NCBI RefSeq assembly: GCF_020991085.1
Contig: NZ_CP087719.1
Span: 1,508,001 to 1,572,000, forward strand
Direction of reading: 5' to 3'
DNA: 64,000 nt
Source of the DNA: Roseomonas sp. OT10
GTDB taxonomy: Bacteria > Pseudomonadota > Alphaproteobacteria > Acetobacterales > Acetobacteraceae
Shown here: in pieces, positions 39,312 to 49,547 of the stretch
How the letters are laid out: every line of letters starts with the position of its first letter
Position numbering within the stretch: the stretch's first letter is position 1
Program-made: the position numbers and the translations under genes
Notes under the pieces: model-generated
What the model was told of the DNA's origin: nothing
Database searches by the model: none
The model's input: only the letters and a program-made list of their open reading frames with translations

Positions 39312-39878
39312 TCAGTGCCGGTGCGCCGGCTCCGACCCGCCGCGCGGGGCGTCCACCGAAAGCTCCACCGTCACCTCCCCCGCCCGGGCGAAGCGCAGGG
39401 TCAGCGGCACCCGGTCGCCCACCCGGAAGGGGCGGTCGATGGCCAGCAGCATCAGGTGCAGCCCGCCGGGTGCCAGCGCGACCTCCTGGCCGGGCGGCAG
39501 GTCCACCGCCTCGACCGGGCGCATCCGCATCACGCCGTTCTCCTCGCGGGTGACATGGATCTGCACCTCGCGGGCGGCGGGGCTGCTGGCGCCGACAAGC
39601 CGGTCGGCCTCGCTGCCGCCGTTGCGCAGGGTCAGGTAGCCGGCGCCGGTACCGCCCTGTGCCGCGGGGCGTGACCAGGGATGGCCGATGCTGACCTCGC
39701 CCGCCTTGTAGCTGTGGGCCAGCAACGGGGCGGGAAGGGTGAGGGCCGCAAGCAGGGCCAGGACAGGGCGTCGCGCCAAAGGCGCGCGGAGATGGGAGGC
39801 CAAGGGCGCGCGGAGATGGGACGCCAAGGGCGAGCGGGGGGAGGGCGCCACGGGCGCGTGGCGGAAGGAAATGGTCAT
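39312..39878 (-). CDS. Periplasmic copper chaperone PCu(A)C family protein
   Basis: A 188-residue exported protein of the PCu(A)C family, which loads copper onto the CuA site of cytochrome oxidase. The mature domain starts near residue 55 (AHSYKAGEVSIGHPWSRPA). Copper-ligand candidates are His66, the GVMRMRP methionines and the His/Met of GGLHLMLL. The hydrophobic signal core is at about 38-53, but some 36 residues precede it. Those residues include a repeated S-x-L-A-S-H-L-R-A-P-L unit encoded by two 24-base tandem repeats (39782-39829). The true signal may be shorter if an internal start is used, but I find no internal Met before the core. Confidence 0.88.
   Translation of the reverse strand: MTISFRHAPVAPSPRSPLASHLRAPLASHLRAPLARRPVLALLAALTLPAPLLAHSYKAGEVSIGHPWSRPAAQGGTGAGYLTLRNGGSEADRLVGASSPAAREVQIHVTREENGVMRMRPVEAVDLPPGQEVALAPGGLHLMLLAIDRPFRVGDRVPLTLRFARAGEVTVELSVDAPRGGSEPAHRH
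39782..39829. repeat. Two 24-base tandem repeats within the copper-chaperone gene
   Basis: Two consecutive units, 39782-39805 and 39806-39829, differ at one base. A degenerate third begins at 39830. Because the unit is a multiple of three, copy-number change would lengthen or shorten the pre-signal N-terminus by eight residues without a frameshift. Confidence 0.85.
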
Positions 39879-39934
39879 GCGAAAGGATCCTGACGGTTGA
39901 GGGGGCGCGCCGCCGGATGGCGGCACGCATCGGT

Positions 39935-40375
39935 TCAACCGGGGATCGGGGGGCCGCGCGCGCCATGCGGCGGCCCGCGCACCGGAGGGCGCAACGCCGG
40001 GGCGGTGGGCACGCTGCCGGCCTCGGCCAGCAACACCCAGCGCGGTGCGGGCGGCACCGGCCCGTCCGGCAAGGCCAGCTGCGGCAGGGCGTGGCAGGCG
40101 GGGCAGAAGCCATGCGGCCCGGCATGGCCATGGTCCGCAGGGTCCTGGGTCTGTCCGTCGGGCAGGAGCCAGCGCATGCCCTCCGGGGTGCAGATCTCCA
40201 TGGCCGCCCCGGCCTGGAAACCTGCGTCCGCCCCGGCCTGGAAACCTGCGTCCGCCCCGGCCTGGAATGCCGCGTTCGCGCCAGCCTGGAGCGGGCGCAG
40301 GCAATGCGCCGCCGCCAACCCCGTTTGCAGGGCCAGCAGCGCCGCAAGCAGCCAGGAAAGGCGCCGACGAGCCAT
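39935..40375 (-). CDS. Exported DUF2946-like small protein with octapeptide repeats
   Basis: A 146-residue protein with a cleavable signal (residues 1-23, ending GLAAAHC). A short repeat region follows, with an eight-residue unit QAGADAGF present in about four copies. The core has a Cys in EICTPEG, a His-rich HGHAGPHG and the CPAC motif. The Cys/His pattern resembles the DUF2946 proteins found beside copper and cobalamin transport genes. The family assignment is tentative. It sits directly upstream of the copper chaperone on the same strand, with 56 bases between them. That placement supports a metal-related periplasmic role. Confidence 0.7.
   Translation of the reverse strand: MARRRLSWLLAALLALQTGLAAAHCLRPLQAGANAAFQAGADAGFQAGADAGFQAGAAMEICTPEGMRWLLPDGQTQDPADHGHAGPHGFCPACHALPQLALPDGPVPPAPRWVLLAEAGSVPTAPALRPPVRGPPHGARGPPIPG
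40206..40301. repeat. Four 24-base tandem repeats within the DUF2946-like gene
   Basis: Units start at 40206, 40230, 40254 and 40278. The first two are identical and the last two progressively degenerate. Each encodes eight residues (minus strand QAGADAGF-type). Expansion or loss keeps the frame. Confidence 0.88.
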
Positions 40376-40440
40376 CGCCGCCCTATACCCGATCGCCCGG
40401 CGCAGACCAGCAGGCGCGGAGCGGCGGACGGAGGAGGGGG

Positions 40441-40977
40441 TCAGGCCAGGTCGTACTCCACCTCGGGCACGTAGACCGGGCTCTCCTTGGTCAGCCGCGA
40501 GGAGAAGAGGGTGAACTGCTCCACCCGGATCGTCGGCGCGCGGAAGAGGTTGTGCGCCTGCACCCAGGCGACGAGCTTCGCCGGGTCGGCCCGGTCCGTG
40601 CGGGCCAGGGTGACGTGCGGAGCGAAGCGCTTCCGCTCCGGTTCCAGCCCGATGCGCTGCAAGGCGGTCTCCACCTTGGCCTGCAGGTGGGACAGGGCGT
40701 CGGTCCGCTCGACCCCCACCCAGAGCGACTGGATCTTTCCCGCCTTCTCGAAGGTCCCGACGCCGCGCAGCGACAGGTCGAAGGGGCGGGCGCGGATGGC
40801 GGCCAGGGCCTCGTCCACCTCGTCCGCCTTCCAGTTCTGCACCTCGCCGATGAAGCGCAGGGTCAGGTGGTAGTTCCCGGGCGGCACCCATCGCGCGCCC
40901 TGGATGCCGCCGGTGAGCAGGGCGAGCTGCTCGCGTAGCTCCTCCGGCAGGGACAGCGCCACGAACAGACGCAGCAT
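40441..40977 (-). CDS. thpR: RNA 2',3'-cyclic phosphodiesterase (2'-5' RNA ligase family)
   Basis: A 178-residue cytosolic enzyme of the 2H phosphoesterase superfamily. The two signature motifs are HLTL at residues 37-40 and HVTL at 121-124. The opening RLFVALSLPEELREQL is typical of ThpR. The enzyme hydrolyses 2',3'-cyclic phosphates and, in vitro, makes 2'-5' RNA linkages. The length matches the family. It lies 3 bases downstream of the arylesterase stop region on the same strand, so the two may be co-transcribed. Confidence 0.93.
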   Translation of the reverse strand: MLRLFVALSLPEELREQLALLTGGIQGARWVPPGNYHLTLRFIGEVQNWKADEVDEALAAIRARPFDLSLRGVGTFEKAGKIQSLWVGVERTDALSHLQAKVETALQRIGLEPERKRFAPHVTLARTDRADPAKLVAWVQAHNLFRAPTIRVEQFTLFSSRLTKESPVYVPEVEYDLA

Positions 40978-40980
40978 CGC

Positions 40981-41707
40981 TCAGCCCCCCCTGCGCGCTG
41001 CTGCCACCTTGTCGAGCAGCGCCTCCACGGAGGGAAGCATCCGCTGCACGATCACCCCCACGCCCTGCGGGTTGGGGTGGATGCGGTCGGGCTGGTTCAG
41101 CGCCTCCTCCCCCGCGACGCCGTCGAGGAGGAAGGGGTAGAAGACCGCCTCCGGATGTTCCTGCGCCAGGCGCTGGAACACGGCGCCGAACTCCCGCCCG
41201 TAATCGGCCCCCAGGTTCGGCGGCGCCAGCATGCCGGCCAGCAGGGTGGGGACGTTGCGCTCCTTCAGCGTGTCCAGGATGGCGGCCAGGTTCGCGTAGG
41301 TGTCGCGCGGCTCGACCACGCGCAGGCCGTCATTGCCGCCCAGCGCCACGATCACCGCATCCGGCTTCTCGGCCAGGGACCAGTCCAGCCGGGCGCGTCC
41401 GCCGGCCGTGGTATCGCCCGAGACCCCGGCATCGATGACGCGCACCGGCCGGCTGCGCTCGCGCAGCGCCGCCTCCAGCCGCGCCGGCAGCCCCTCGTTG
41501 CGGGCGAGGCCATAGGCGGCGGTGATCGAATCGCCCAGCATCAGCAGGGCGGGCGGGCCGCCGGACGCGCCCCCCGCGGCCGATGGCTGGGCCATGGCCC
41601 GACCCAGCGGCGCCACGCCCGGCGCTGCCGGCCCCAGCGTCACCAGACACAGTGCGAAACCGACCAGCCCCCTGTGCAGCGCAATACGCCGGGCCAATCT
41701 TCGGGCG

Positions 41708-41721
<14 letters not shown>
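40981..41721 (-). CDS. GDSL-type arylesterase / lysophospholipase (TesA-like)
   Basis: A 246-residue SGNH hydrolase. The catalytic Ser65 is in GDSIT, with block II in GVSGDTTAGG, block III in ALGGNDGLR and block V in DRIHPNPQG. Residues 1-45 contain an export signal (basic RRLARRIALHRG, hydrophobic run, AMAQ), so it acts in the periplasm. It is divergent from the YbbA-like ATPase, as tesA is in E. coli. The start codons overlap: its ATG on the minus strand and an ATG of the ATPase gene share the CATG at 41719-41722. Substrates in this family are aryl esters, thioesters and lysophospholipids. Confidence 0.92.
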
Positions 41722-42453
<732 letters not shown>

Positions 42454-42457
<4 letters not shown>

Positions 42458-45045
42458 GCGCCAGCGGAGCCACCGCCGGCCGCCTGGCCGGCACGGCGAG
42501 CGGGGCCGCCCCGGCCGGCCCCGCCTCCTCCCTCGCCATGGGCTGGGCCTTCGCGCGGCGCGAGCTGCGCGGCGGGGTGAAGGGGCTGCGCATCGTCCTG
42601 GCCTGCCTGGCCCTGGGCGTGGCGGCCATTGCCGCCGTGGGGACGCTGCGCGCCGCCACCGAGGCCGGGCTGGCCGCGGATGGCGCCCGCATCCTGGGCG
42701 GCGACCTGGAGGTGCAGATGTCCTACCGCCCGCTGCCGGATTCGGCGCGGGCCTGGATCGCCGGCCGCGGCGCCGCCCTGTCCGAGGTGGTGGAGATGCG
42801 CGCCATGGCCGTCGCGCCCTCCGGCGAGCGCACCCTGGTCGAGCTGAAGGCGGTGGACGGCGCCTATCCGCTCTATGGCGACCTGGTGCTGGACCCGCCC
42901 GGCCCGCTCGGCGCGCAGCCCGATCCGCAGGGCCGCTACCCGCTGGCGCTGGAGCCCATCGTGGCGGAACGGCTGAACCTGACCCCGGGCCAGGAGGTCC
43001 GGTTGGGCGAGGGGCGCTTCGTCTATCGCGGCCAGGTCACGGGCGAGCCGGACAAGGTGGCGCGCCCCACCATCCTCGGCCCGCGCGCCATGGTGCCGCT
43101 GGCCGCGGTGCCGGGGACGCAGCTGATCCAGCCGGGCTCCCTGGTGCAGTACCAGTACCGCCTGCGCCTGCCGCCCGGCACCGACCCCGCCGCCTTCTCC
43201 GCCGAGCTGCGTGCCCAGCCCTTCGCGGACCATGGCTGGCGGCTGCGCTCCTCGGCCGAGGGGTCGCCCGGGGTGAACCGCTTCCTGGACCGCGCCGCCT
43301 CCTTCCTGACGCTCGCCGGGCTCACCGCGCTGCTGGTCGGCGGCATCGGCGTGGCGACGGGCGTGCGCGCCTGGCTGGACAGGCGGGCCAGGACCATCGC
43401 CACCCTCCGCTGCCTCGGGGCGCCGGGGGCGACCATCTTCGCGACCTACCTGATCCAGGTGCTGGTCCTGGCCGTGGCGGGCACCCTCCTCGGCCTCGTC
43501 GCGGGCGTCGGGCTGACCTGGCTGGGGGCGCAGGCCCTGGCGGGCACCCTGCCGGTGCCGCCGCGCCTCGGCTTCTACCCGGCGCCGCTGGCGCTGGCGG
43601 CGCTCTATGGGCTGCTGACGGCGGTGGCCTTCTCCCTCTGGCCGCTGGGCCGGGCGCTGGAGATCCCCGGCGCCGCGCTGTTCCGCGACGCGGTGCAGCC
43701 GGCCGGCGCCAGGCCGCGCGCGGCGCTGCTGGGGGCGACCGGCGCCGCCGTCGGGCTGCTGGTGGCGCTGGTGGTCGGCACGGCCGAGCAGCCGCTCTTC
43801 GCGCTGTGGTTCTGCCTCGGCGCCATCGCGACCCTCGGCCTGTTCCGCATGGGTGCCTGGGGGCTACAGGCGGTGGCGCGGCGGTTGCGCGGCGTGCGGC
43901 ATCCCGCGCTGCGGCTGGGGCTGGCCAACCTGCACCGGCCCGGCGCGCCGACCGCGCTGATGCTGGTGTCGCTGGGCATCGGCCTCACCACCCTCGCCGC
44001 CATCGCGCTGATCGAGGGCAACATCCGCCGCCAGATCGGCGACCAGATGCCGGCCGCGGCGCCCAGCTTCTTCTTCATCGACATCCAGAACGACCAGGCG
44101 GCGCGCTTCGATTCGCTGACCCGCGGCTTGCCGGGGGTGACGGAGGTGGCGCGCGTGCCCTCCCTGCGCGCCCGCATCGTCGCGGTGAACGGCGTGCCGG
44201 CCGAGCAGGTGCAGAGCAGCGAGGAGGCCGCCTGGGCCCTGCGCGGCGACCGCGGGCTGACCTATGCCGCCACCCCGCCGGAGGGCACGCGGATCGTCCA
44301 GGGCGAGTGGTGGCCCACGGACTACCGCGGCCCGCCGCTGGTCTCGATCGACGACCGGCTGGCACGCGGCTGGAAGGCGGGGCCGGGCTCCACCATCACC
44401 GTCAACGTGCTGGGCCGCGACGTGGAGCTGCGCGTCGCCTCCACCCGCGACATCGAGTGGCGGGGCCTGGGCCTGAACTTCGCCCTGATCGCCTCGCCCG
44501 GGCTGCTGGAGGCGGCGCCGCACACGCACATCGCCACGGTCCGCTCCGACGCCGCGCGCGAGGGGGCGGTGCTGCGCGCGGTCGGCGACGCCTTCCCCAA
44601 CGTCTCCGGCATCCGCGTGCGCGATGCCATCGAGGCGGTGGCCGAGCTGCTCTCCCGCATCGGCGCCGCGCTGACCGCCACCGCCGGGCTGACCCTGCTG
44701 GCGGGCGTGCTGGTGCTGGCCGGCGCCGTGGCGGCGGGGCAGGGGCGGCGCATCCGCGACGCGGTGGTGCTCAAGACCGTCGGCGCGACCCGTGCCCAGA
44801 TCCGCGCCGCCTGGCTGGTGGAGTTCGGCCTGCTCGGCGCCACGGCGGGGATCATCGCGGCAGCGGCGGGGACACTGGCCTCCTGGGGGGTGACGCGCTT
44901 CGTGATGCGGGCCGACTGGGTCTTCCTGCCGGGCACGCTGGCGCTCACCGTCCTGGGCTGCACCCTTCTGACCATGGCGATGGGCTGGGTGGGCACGGCG
45001 CTGGCCCTGCGGGCCCGGCCGGCACCGTACCTGCGCAACGAGTAG
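42454..45045 (+). CDS. ybbP: FtsX-family ABC transporter permease, YbbP type
   Basis: An 863-residue inner-membrane protein. There is a transmembrane helix near residues 48-67 (LRIVLACLALGVAAIAAVGTL), a periplasmic domain to about 285, and then three helices of the first FtsX core. A middle block follows with NLHRPGAPTALMLVSLGIGLTTL, then a second periplasmic domain and a final FtsX core ending near the C-terminus. This long double-FtsX layout is the YbbP class. It probably acts mechanically on envelope lipids or lipoproteins with YbbA; the substrate is not known. It is followed by a gene-free stretch holding repeat copy B. Confidence 0.93.
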
Positions 45046-45126
45046 CGGCAGGTCCCCGCCGTCCCGACAGGGCGGGGCGGGGCGCGCTGGCGGGATGTCG
45101 CGACCTTTTGCGCTGGGCGCCCTGGC

Positions 45127-45468
45127 GTGGGACCGGGAGGGGACGCCGTCCCCTCCCAGGCCCTCCCCTGCCGGGGCCACAAGCGGGCCCCGGACCCCGC
45201 TGGGGGTCTGGTGCTTCGTGGCCGCCGTCAGCCTGCGGGCTGAACCCTGACGGAGCTCGGACAGGCGGGACTCCAGAAGAAATCCAGAAAGCGTCAGCGC
45301 GAGCGGAGGCCGTACCCGCCGAGGAGCGTGGCTCCTCGGCGCCTCGACCCCGTCGCAGTCATCCGCGCGGCAGCGCTGATCGGGTCCAGGGCCCCCAAGG
45401 GGGATCAGCGGGGCCTGGCGGAGTGGGGGTATCGGGGGCGAGGCGGAGCCTTGCCCCCGGGCCATGGG
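45127..45468 (-). repeat. Structured interspersed repeat, copy B (inverted relative to copy A)
   Basis: This occupies most of the gene-free stretch 45046-45506 between convergent genes. It is the reverse complement of copy A, with matching hairpins in the same order: 45433-45459, 45317-45341 (11-bp CGCCGAGGAGC stem), 45228-45243 and 45171-45193. At 45135-45157 a perfect 10-bp GGGAGGGGAC stem takes the place of the insertion seen in copy A. Loops differ where stems are kept: CAT in A, and CAC in B when read in the A orientation. Before it, 45054-45077 is a CCCCGCC/GGCGGGG hairpin that may end ybbP transcription. I see no gene here. Confidence 0.85.
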
Positions 45469-45506
45469 CGGCAACCGGCAGGCGTCAACGCATCACGCCC
45501 CGCGGA

Positions 45507-46862
45507 TCAGACGAAGGCGTAGTCGCCCGCTGCCAGGGCAACGCCGCCGCTGCTGACCAACAGCCGCCCCAGCGCCTCGCCGCCGGCATGGACCTCGTAG
45601 ACCAGGGCGTTGCCCGTGCTGCCAACGAGGTCGAGGGTCGCGCCGGGGCCGAAGCCGCTCAGCCGGATGACGTCGCCGCCGGCCACGCCTGCGCCCTGGA
45701 AGTCCACGATGTGGTCCGTGGCGTTGGTGGCCCCCAGCTCGCCGCGGGCGATGGCGAAGGTGTCGTTGCCGCCCCCGCCGGCCATGCGGTCCGCGCCCTG
45801 GCCGCCGGTGATCAGGTCGTTGCCGCCGCCGCCGTTCAGCACGTCGTTCCCTGCACCGCCGTTCAGCGCATCCGCGGCCGCCCCGCCGCGCAGCGTGTCG
45901 TCCCCGTCCAGCCCCGCAATCAGCACCCGGTCCGTGGCCGTGCTGCGGTCGAACAGGTCCGCCGAGGCCGTGCCCCGCAGGTAGGCGGGGCTGCCCGCGC
46001 CGACCGAGACGGTCACGGTGGCGGTGTCGGACAGGCCGGTGCCGTCGCCGACGGTATAGGTGAAGCTGGCCGTGCCGCTGAACCCGGCGGCCGGGGTGAA
46101 GGTGATGGTGCCGCCGGCGAGCGCGACGCTGCCATGGGTAGCGCCGCCCACCCCGGTCACGGCCAAGCTGTCGCCATCCGCGTCCGTGTCGTTGGCGAGG
46201 AGCAGTGCCGCGGAGAGGGTCAGCGGCGTGCCGAAGGCGGTGGAGACGGAGTCCGCGGCGGCGACCGGCGCGTCCGGCACCGGGGTCACCGTGATCACGA
46301 CCGGCGTCCGCTGCTGTGGCCCGCCGAAGGCACCGAAGCTGAGGTAGAAGGAATCGGTGCCGTTGTAGTCGGGATCCGGCGTGTAGAAGATGAACTGCTC
46401 CCGGGTGTAGTCCGGGTTTCCTTCCTGCGTCGTCTCGCCATGCGCGGGCTGGGTGTAGGTCGTCCCGCCACCCAGGGCGATGACGTAGGACGTCACGAAG
46501 ACCCGCGAATCCTCCGCCACCGTCAGCTCCAGCGCCGGCAGGTCCGGCAGCCCGTAGCGGATCTGGATGACGGCGGAGGAGGTCAGCCCGGCGGGATCGG
46601 CCACCGTGTAGACGATGGTGGAGAGCGAGGCGCCGGCGGAGAAGTCGCCGATGTAGTAGATCCCCTCCGGCGTCAACTCGACCGAGCCGGTGCTGCCGGT
46701 CGAGAGGGTCGCCCCGACGACCGTCAGTGGATCGCCATCCGGGTCGGAGTCGTTGGCGAGGAGGTCCTCCACCGGCAGGAAGGTGACGACGTCCGGCCGG
46801 ATATCAAAGGCATCGTCGGCTGCCATGGGGGCGGCGTTGGCAAGCGCGGCGGCGGAGGCCAT
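45507..46862 (-). CDS. Secreted RTX-type calcium-binding protein with cadherin-like domains
   Basis: A 451-residue protein without an N-terminal signal. Two Ig/cadherin-like domains (about residues 15-105 and 200-290) carry the family segments LLANDSDPDGDPLTVV and LLANDTDADGDSLAVTGV. Between them is a third beta-rich stretch. Residues 305-380 hold RTX nonapeptides of the GGxGxD type (GGAGNDVLNGGGGND). The end DHIVDFQGA...VIRLSGFG is the usual C-terminal type I secretion signal region. I therefore expect export by a type I system not encoded here, and an adhesive or surface role. It is convergent with ybbP and divergent from the deaminase gene. Confidence 0.88.
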   Translation of the reverse strand: MASAAALANAAPMAADDAFDIRPDVVTFLPVEDLLANDSDPDGDPLTVVGATLSTGSTGSVELTPEGIYYIGDFSAGASLSTIVYTVADPAGLTSSAVIQIRYGLPDLPALELTVAEDSRVFVTSYVIALGGGTTYTQPAHGETTQEGNPDYTREQFIFYTPDPDYNGTDSFYLSFGAFGGPQQRTPVVITVTPVPDAPVAAADSVSTAFGTPLTLSAALLLANDTDADGDSLAVTGVGGATHGSVALAGGTITFTPAAGFSGTASFTYTVGDGTGLSDTATVTVSVGAGSPAYLRGTASADLFDRSTATDRVLIAGLDGDDTLRGGAAADALNGGAGNDVLNGGGGNDLITGGQGADRMAGGGGNDTFAIARGELGATNATDHIVDFQGAGVAGGDVIRLSGFGPGATLDLVGSTGNALVYEVHAGGEALGRLLVSSGGVALAAGDYAFV

Positions 46863-46887
46863 GGCTGGAACATCCCGGTGTTCGTTA

Positions 46888-46957
46888 CCCTGCCGCTTTT
46901 AGCAGGGCAGCGCCGGTCTGCATGCCGAAATGACGACGCGGCCGTTACGATCGGCCG
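46888..46957. promoter_or_regulatory. Inverted repeats in the divergent RTX/deaminase spacer
   Basis: Two short inverted repeats lie in the 176-base space between divergent genes: CCCTGC/GCAGGG (46888-46893, 46902-46907) and CGGCCG/CGGCCG separated by 7 bases (46939-46957). Either may be an operator. No confident -10/-35 pair is visible. Confidence 0.3.
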
Positions 46958-47038
46958 TGCCGGCCTTGTCCCGGCGGGCTCGCCTCGCCGGGGCCGCCGT
47001 GGCACCGTGCGCCGGCGCGCGAGGTCGCGGAGGGGGCG

Positions 47039-47539
47039 ATGAGCGGGGATTTCACCGAGGAGGACGCCTTCTGGCTACGCCGCGCCTACCGGGCCGCGGC
47101 CGATGCCCGGGCGCGGGGCGACCGCCCCTTCGGCGCGGTGGTCGTGGATGCGGAAGGCGAGGTGCTGGCCGAGGCCGGCTCCACCCAGGGCGCCAGCGGC
47201 GACGGCACCCTAGCGCATTCGGAGATGAACGCCCTGGCGCAGATCGTCTCCGCCCGCGTCCCGCGGGAGCGGCTGGCCGGCGCCAGCATCTATTCCTCCG
47301 GGGAACCCTGCGCGATGTGCGCCGCGGCGATCTTCTACGTCGGCATCGGCCGGGTGGTGTATGGCCTGTCGGCCGAGGCCATCCTGCACCTGCGCAACGC
47401 CCGGCCGGAGACGGCGGGCCTGTCGCTCTCCTGCCGCGCGGTCTTGGAGAGCGCCCATGCACCCCCCACAGTGATAGGACCCTGCCTGGAGGGCGAGGGG
47501 GCGGAACCCCATCGCGGCTACTGGACGGAAACGGCCTGA
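47039..47539 (+). CDS. Nucleoside/base deaminase (CMP/dCMP-deaminase fold)
   Basis: A 166-residue zinc deaminase. His60 and Glu62 (HSEMNAL) with Cys91 and Cys94 (PCAMC) make the metal site and proton shuttle. The motif is HSE rather than the common HAE. The FYVGIGRVVYGLSAEAI stretch after the PCxxC is typical of the guanine deaminase and related branch rather than the tRNA-specific TadA branch. The substrate could be guanine or a modified base. The start ATG 47039 follows CGGAGGGGG. It lies upstream of the Bax-inhibitor gene, whose own promoter-like signal separates them. Confidence 0.88.
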   Translation: MSGDFTEEDAFWLRRAYRAAADARARGDRPFGAVVVDAEGEVLAEAGSTQGASGDGTLAHSEMNALAQIVSARVPRERLAGASIYSSGEPCAMCAAAIFYVGIGRVVYGLSAEAILHLRNARPETAGLSLSCRAVLESAHAPPTVIGPCLEGEGAEPHRGYWTETA

Positions 47540-47563
47540 AGGGGCCTGGCCGAATCTCTCTGG

Positions 47564-47593
47564 TTGAACCGCATTACGGATTGTCCATATTAC
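47564..47593 (+). promoter_or_regulatory. Candidate sigma-70-type promoter of the Bax-inhibitor gene
   Basis: TTGAAC (47564-47569) and TATTAC (47588-47593) are separated by 18 bases, in a locally AT-richer stretch. The pair lies about 60 bases before the ATG, with a GGAGGAG ribosome site between. Confidence 0.45.
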
Positions 47594-47649
47594 TCACGTC
47601 AGCGGGGATGGTCCCAACCCTCATTCCCGCCGGAGGAGTCTTTCTCGCT

Positions 47650-48453
47650 ATGGCATTGCGTCCCGACAACCGCTTCCCGACGGGCGGCTCGGCCTGGACC
47701 CAGCCTCTGGGTCGGGCCTCGACCACCGATGCCGCCGTCCTGGATGCCGGGCTCCGCGCCTACATGCTCCGGGTCTACAACTGGATGGCGTCGGGCCTGG
47801 CCCTCACCGCGATCGTCGCCTACGTGATCGCGAACACCTCGGCCGCGCAGGCCTTCTACACGATCGGCCGCACGGCGAGCGGCTACGTGACCACGCAGCC
47901 GACGCTGCTGGGCTGGGCCGCCATCCTGTCGCCGCTGGCCTTCGTCCTGGCCCTGTCCTTCGGCGTGAACCGCATGTCGAAGGGCACGGTGCAGGCGCTG
48001 TTCTGGGTGTTCTGCGCCGCGATGGGCGCCAGCATGGCGAACCTGTTCGCGATCTACGTGGGCACCTCGATCGCCAGCACCTTCCTGGTGACCGCGGGCA
48101 TGTTCGCGGCGGTCAGCCTGTACGGCTACACCACGAAGACGGATCTGACCCGCATGGGCAGCTTCCTGATGATGGGCCTGATCGGCATCATCATCGCGGG
48201 CATCGTGAACATGTTCATCGGCAGCACGGCGCTGCAGTTCGCGATCAGCGTCATCGGCGTGGTCGTCTTCGTCGGCCTGACGGCCTTCGACACCCAGCGC
48301 ATCAAGGCGGACTACGTCCAGTACGCCTATGCCGAGGGCACGGACGAGGCGGCGAAGCGCAGCGTGTTCGACGCGCTGGGCCTGTACCTGAACTTCGTGA
48401 ACCTGTTCCAGCTGATGCTGCAGTTCATGGGTGTCCGCCAGTCCTCGGACTGA
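47650..48453 (+). CDS. Bax inhibitor-1 / YccA family membrane protein
   Basis: A 267-residue inner-membrane protein with seven hydrophobic helices, of the TMBIM family. The markers are AYMLRVYNWMASGLALTAIVAYV at about 37-59 and the late GLTAFDTQRIK at about 208-218, whose Asp lies in the calcium-leak motif. The final LGLYLNFVNLFQLMLQFMG helix is also conserved. Bacterial homologues form pH-sensitive calcium leak channels. GGAGGAG lies 11 bases before ATG 47650. It is followed by a strong bidirectional terminator shared with the convergent carD gene. Confidence 0.94.
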   Translation: MALRPDNRFPTGGSAWTQPLGRASTTDAAVLDAGLRAYMLRVYNWMASGLALTAIVAYVIANTSAAQAFYTIGRTASGYVTTQPTLLGWAAILSPLAFVLALSFGVNRMSKGTVQALFWVFCAAMGASMANLFAIYVGTSIASTFLVTAGMFAAVSLYGYTTKTDLTRMGSFLMMGLIGIIIAGIVNMFIGSTALQFAISVIGVVVFVGLTAFDTQRIKADYVQYAYAEGTDEAAKRSVFDALGLYLNFVNLFQLMLQFMGVRQSSD

Positions 48454-48492
48454 CGACGCCTCGGCCTGATGACCGGCGGCGACAGCCAATGG

Positions 48493-48526
48493 AAAACCCC
48501 CGGGGATCGCTCCCCGGGGGTTTTTT
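48493..48526. terminator. Bidirectional Rho-independent terminator
   Basis: The arms 48493-48506 and 48511-48524 form a perfect 14-bp stem (AAAACCCCCGGGGA) with a 4-base loop. Runs of A on one side and T on the other serve transcription from both directions. It lies between convergent Bax-inhibitor and carD genes. Confidence 0.93.
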
Positions 48527-48567
48527 CATGGGGCCGTCGCCTGCCGGGCAGCGGGGGCGGCCGGGGA

Positions 48568-49299
48568 TCAGCCGCCGCCGGCCTTGCCCAGGTGGTCCAT
48601 CAGCTTCTGGGTCGCCGCGGGCTTGTCCGTGCCGTCCCGCGCCGCGACCTCCATGGCCAGCCGGTCCAGCGCCAGCTCGTAGATCTGCCGCTCGGAGAAG
48701 GACTGGTCGGGCTGGCCGGCGTTGCGGTGCAGGTCGCGCACCACCTCGGCGATGGCGATCGGGTCGCCGCTGTTGATCTTCTGCTCGTACTCCTGGGCGC
48801 GCCGGGACCACATGGTGCGCTTGATGCGCGCCTTGCCCTTCAGCGTGTCCATCGCCTCGTCCATGACCTTGGGCGAGGCGAGCTTGCGCAGGCCGGAGGA
48901 GGGCGCCTTGGCCATCGGCACCTTCAGCGTCATCCGGTTCTCCTCGAAGGTGATGACGATTACCTTGAGGGTGGTGCCGGCGACCGGGATCTCCTCGATC
49001 CCCTGCACCTGGCCGACGCCATGGGTCGGGTAGACGACATGGTCCCCCGCCTTGAAGTCCTTGCCCTGGTTGCCCAGCGGCTTGGGCGGCGGGGCGGGGC
49101 GGATCGGGCCGGCGGCGACGGACGGCGCGGCCTCCTCCGCCGGCTCCGCCGGGGCCTCGGCGGGGGGGGCGGCCTCCTCGACGGTCTCGCCGGCCTTCCT
49201 GGTGGGGGTGGAGGTCCGGGCCGCGGCCGCCCTCGGGCGCGCGGCCGGGGCAGCCGGCGGGGTGGCGGACGCGGGGTCCTTCCTGGCATTTGCCGCCAT
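48568..49299 (-). CDS. carD: CarD family transcriptional regulator
   Basis: A 243-residue protein. The first 80 residues are Ala/Pro/Glu-rich and probably disordered. The CarD N-terminal domain (about 85-145) begins FKAGDHVVYPTHGVGQV. It binds the beta subunit of RNA polymerase and stabilises open complexes. The helical DNA-binding part follows, with RKLASPKVMDEAMDTLKG and WSRRAQEYEQKINSGD, the latter near 170-185. I chose ATG 49299, because an AAGGAG lies 9 bases before it but abuts the alternative ATG 49308. It is next to fdxA on the same strand, a common alphaproteobacterial order. Confidence 0.93.
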   Translation of the reverse strand: MAANARKDPASATPPAAPAARPRAAAARTSTPTRKAGETVEEAAPPAEAPAEPAEEAAPSVAAGPIRPAPPPKPLGNQGKDFKAGDHVVYPTHGVGQVQGIEEIPVAGTTLKVIVITFEENRMTLKVPMAKAPSSGLRKLASPKVMDEAMDTLKGKARIKRTMWSRRAQEYEQKINSGDPIAIAEVVRDLHRNAGQPDQSFSERQIYELALDRLAMEVAARDGTDKPAATQKLMDHLGKAGGG

Positions 49300-49547
49300 G
49301 CGGTTCATCTCCTTCGCGGGGCGGCCCCGTCAGGACGGGGCGGCGGTCATCGCGTGGGTCCCGGGCGTCGCGGCACACCGCCACGCCTCCGGTCTCCCGG
49401 AGGAAACGCGCGAGGGCAAGCGAAGGCACCGTGGCCAACAGCGCGCGGCGGAATCACCCCTGGGTGACGGCCGCCGGGCACAGGCTGGACCCAGGGGACG
49501 CTGCCCCTAGCACGGAATCGGCCCCGCGTCATGCGCGGGGCGGCAGG

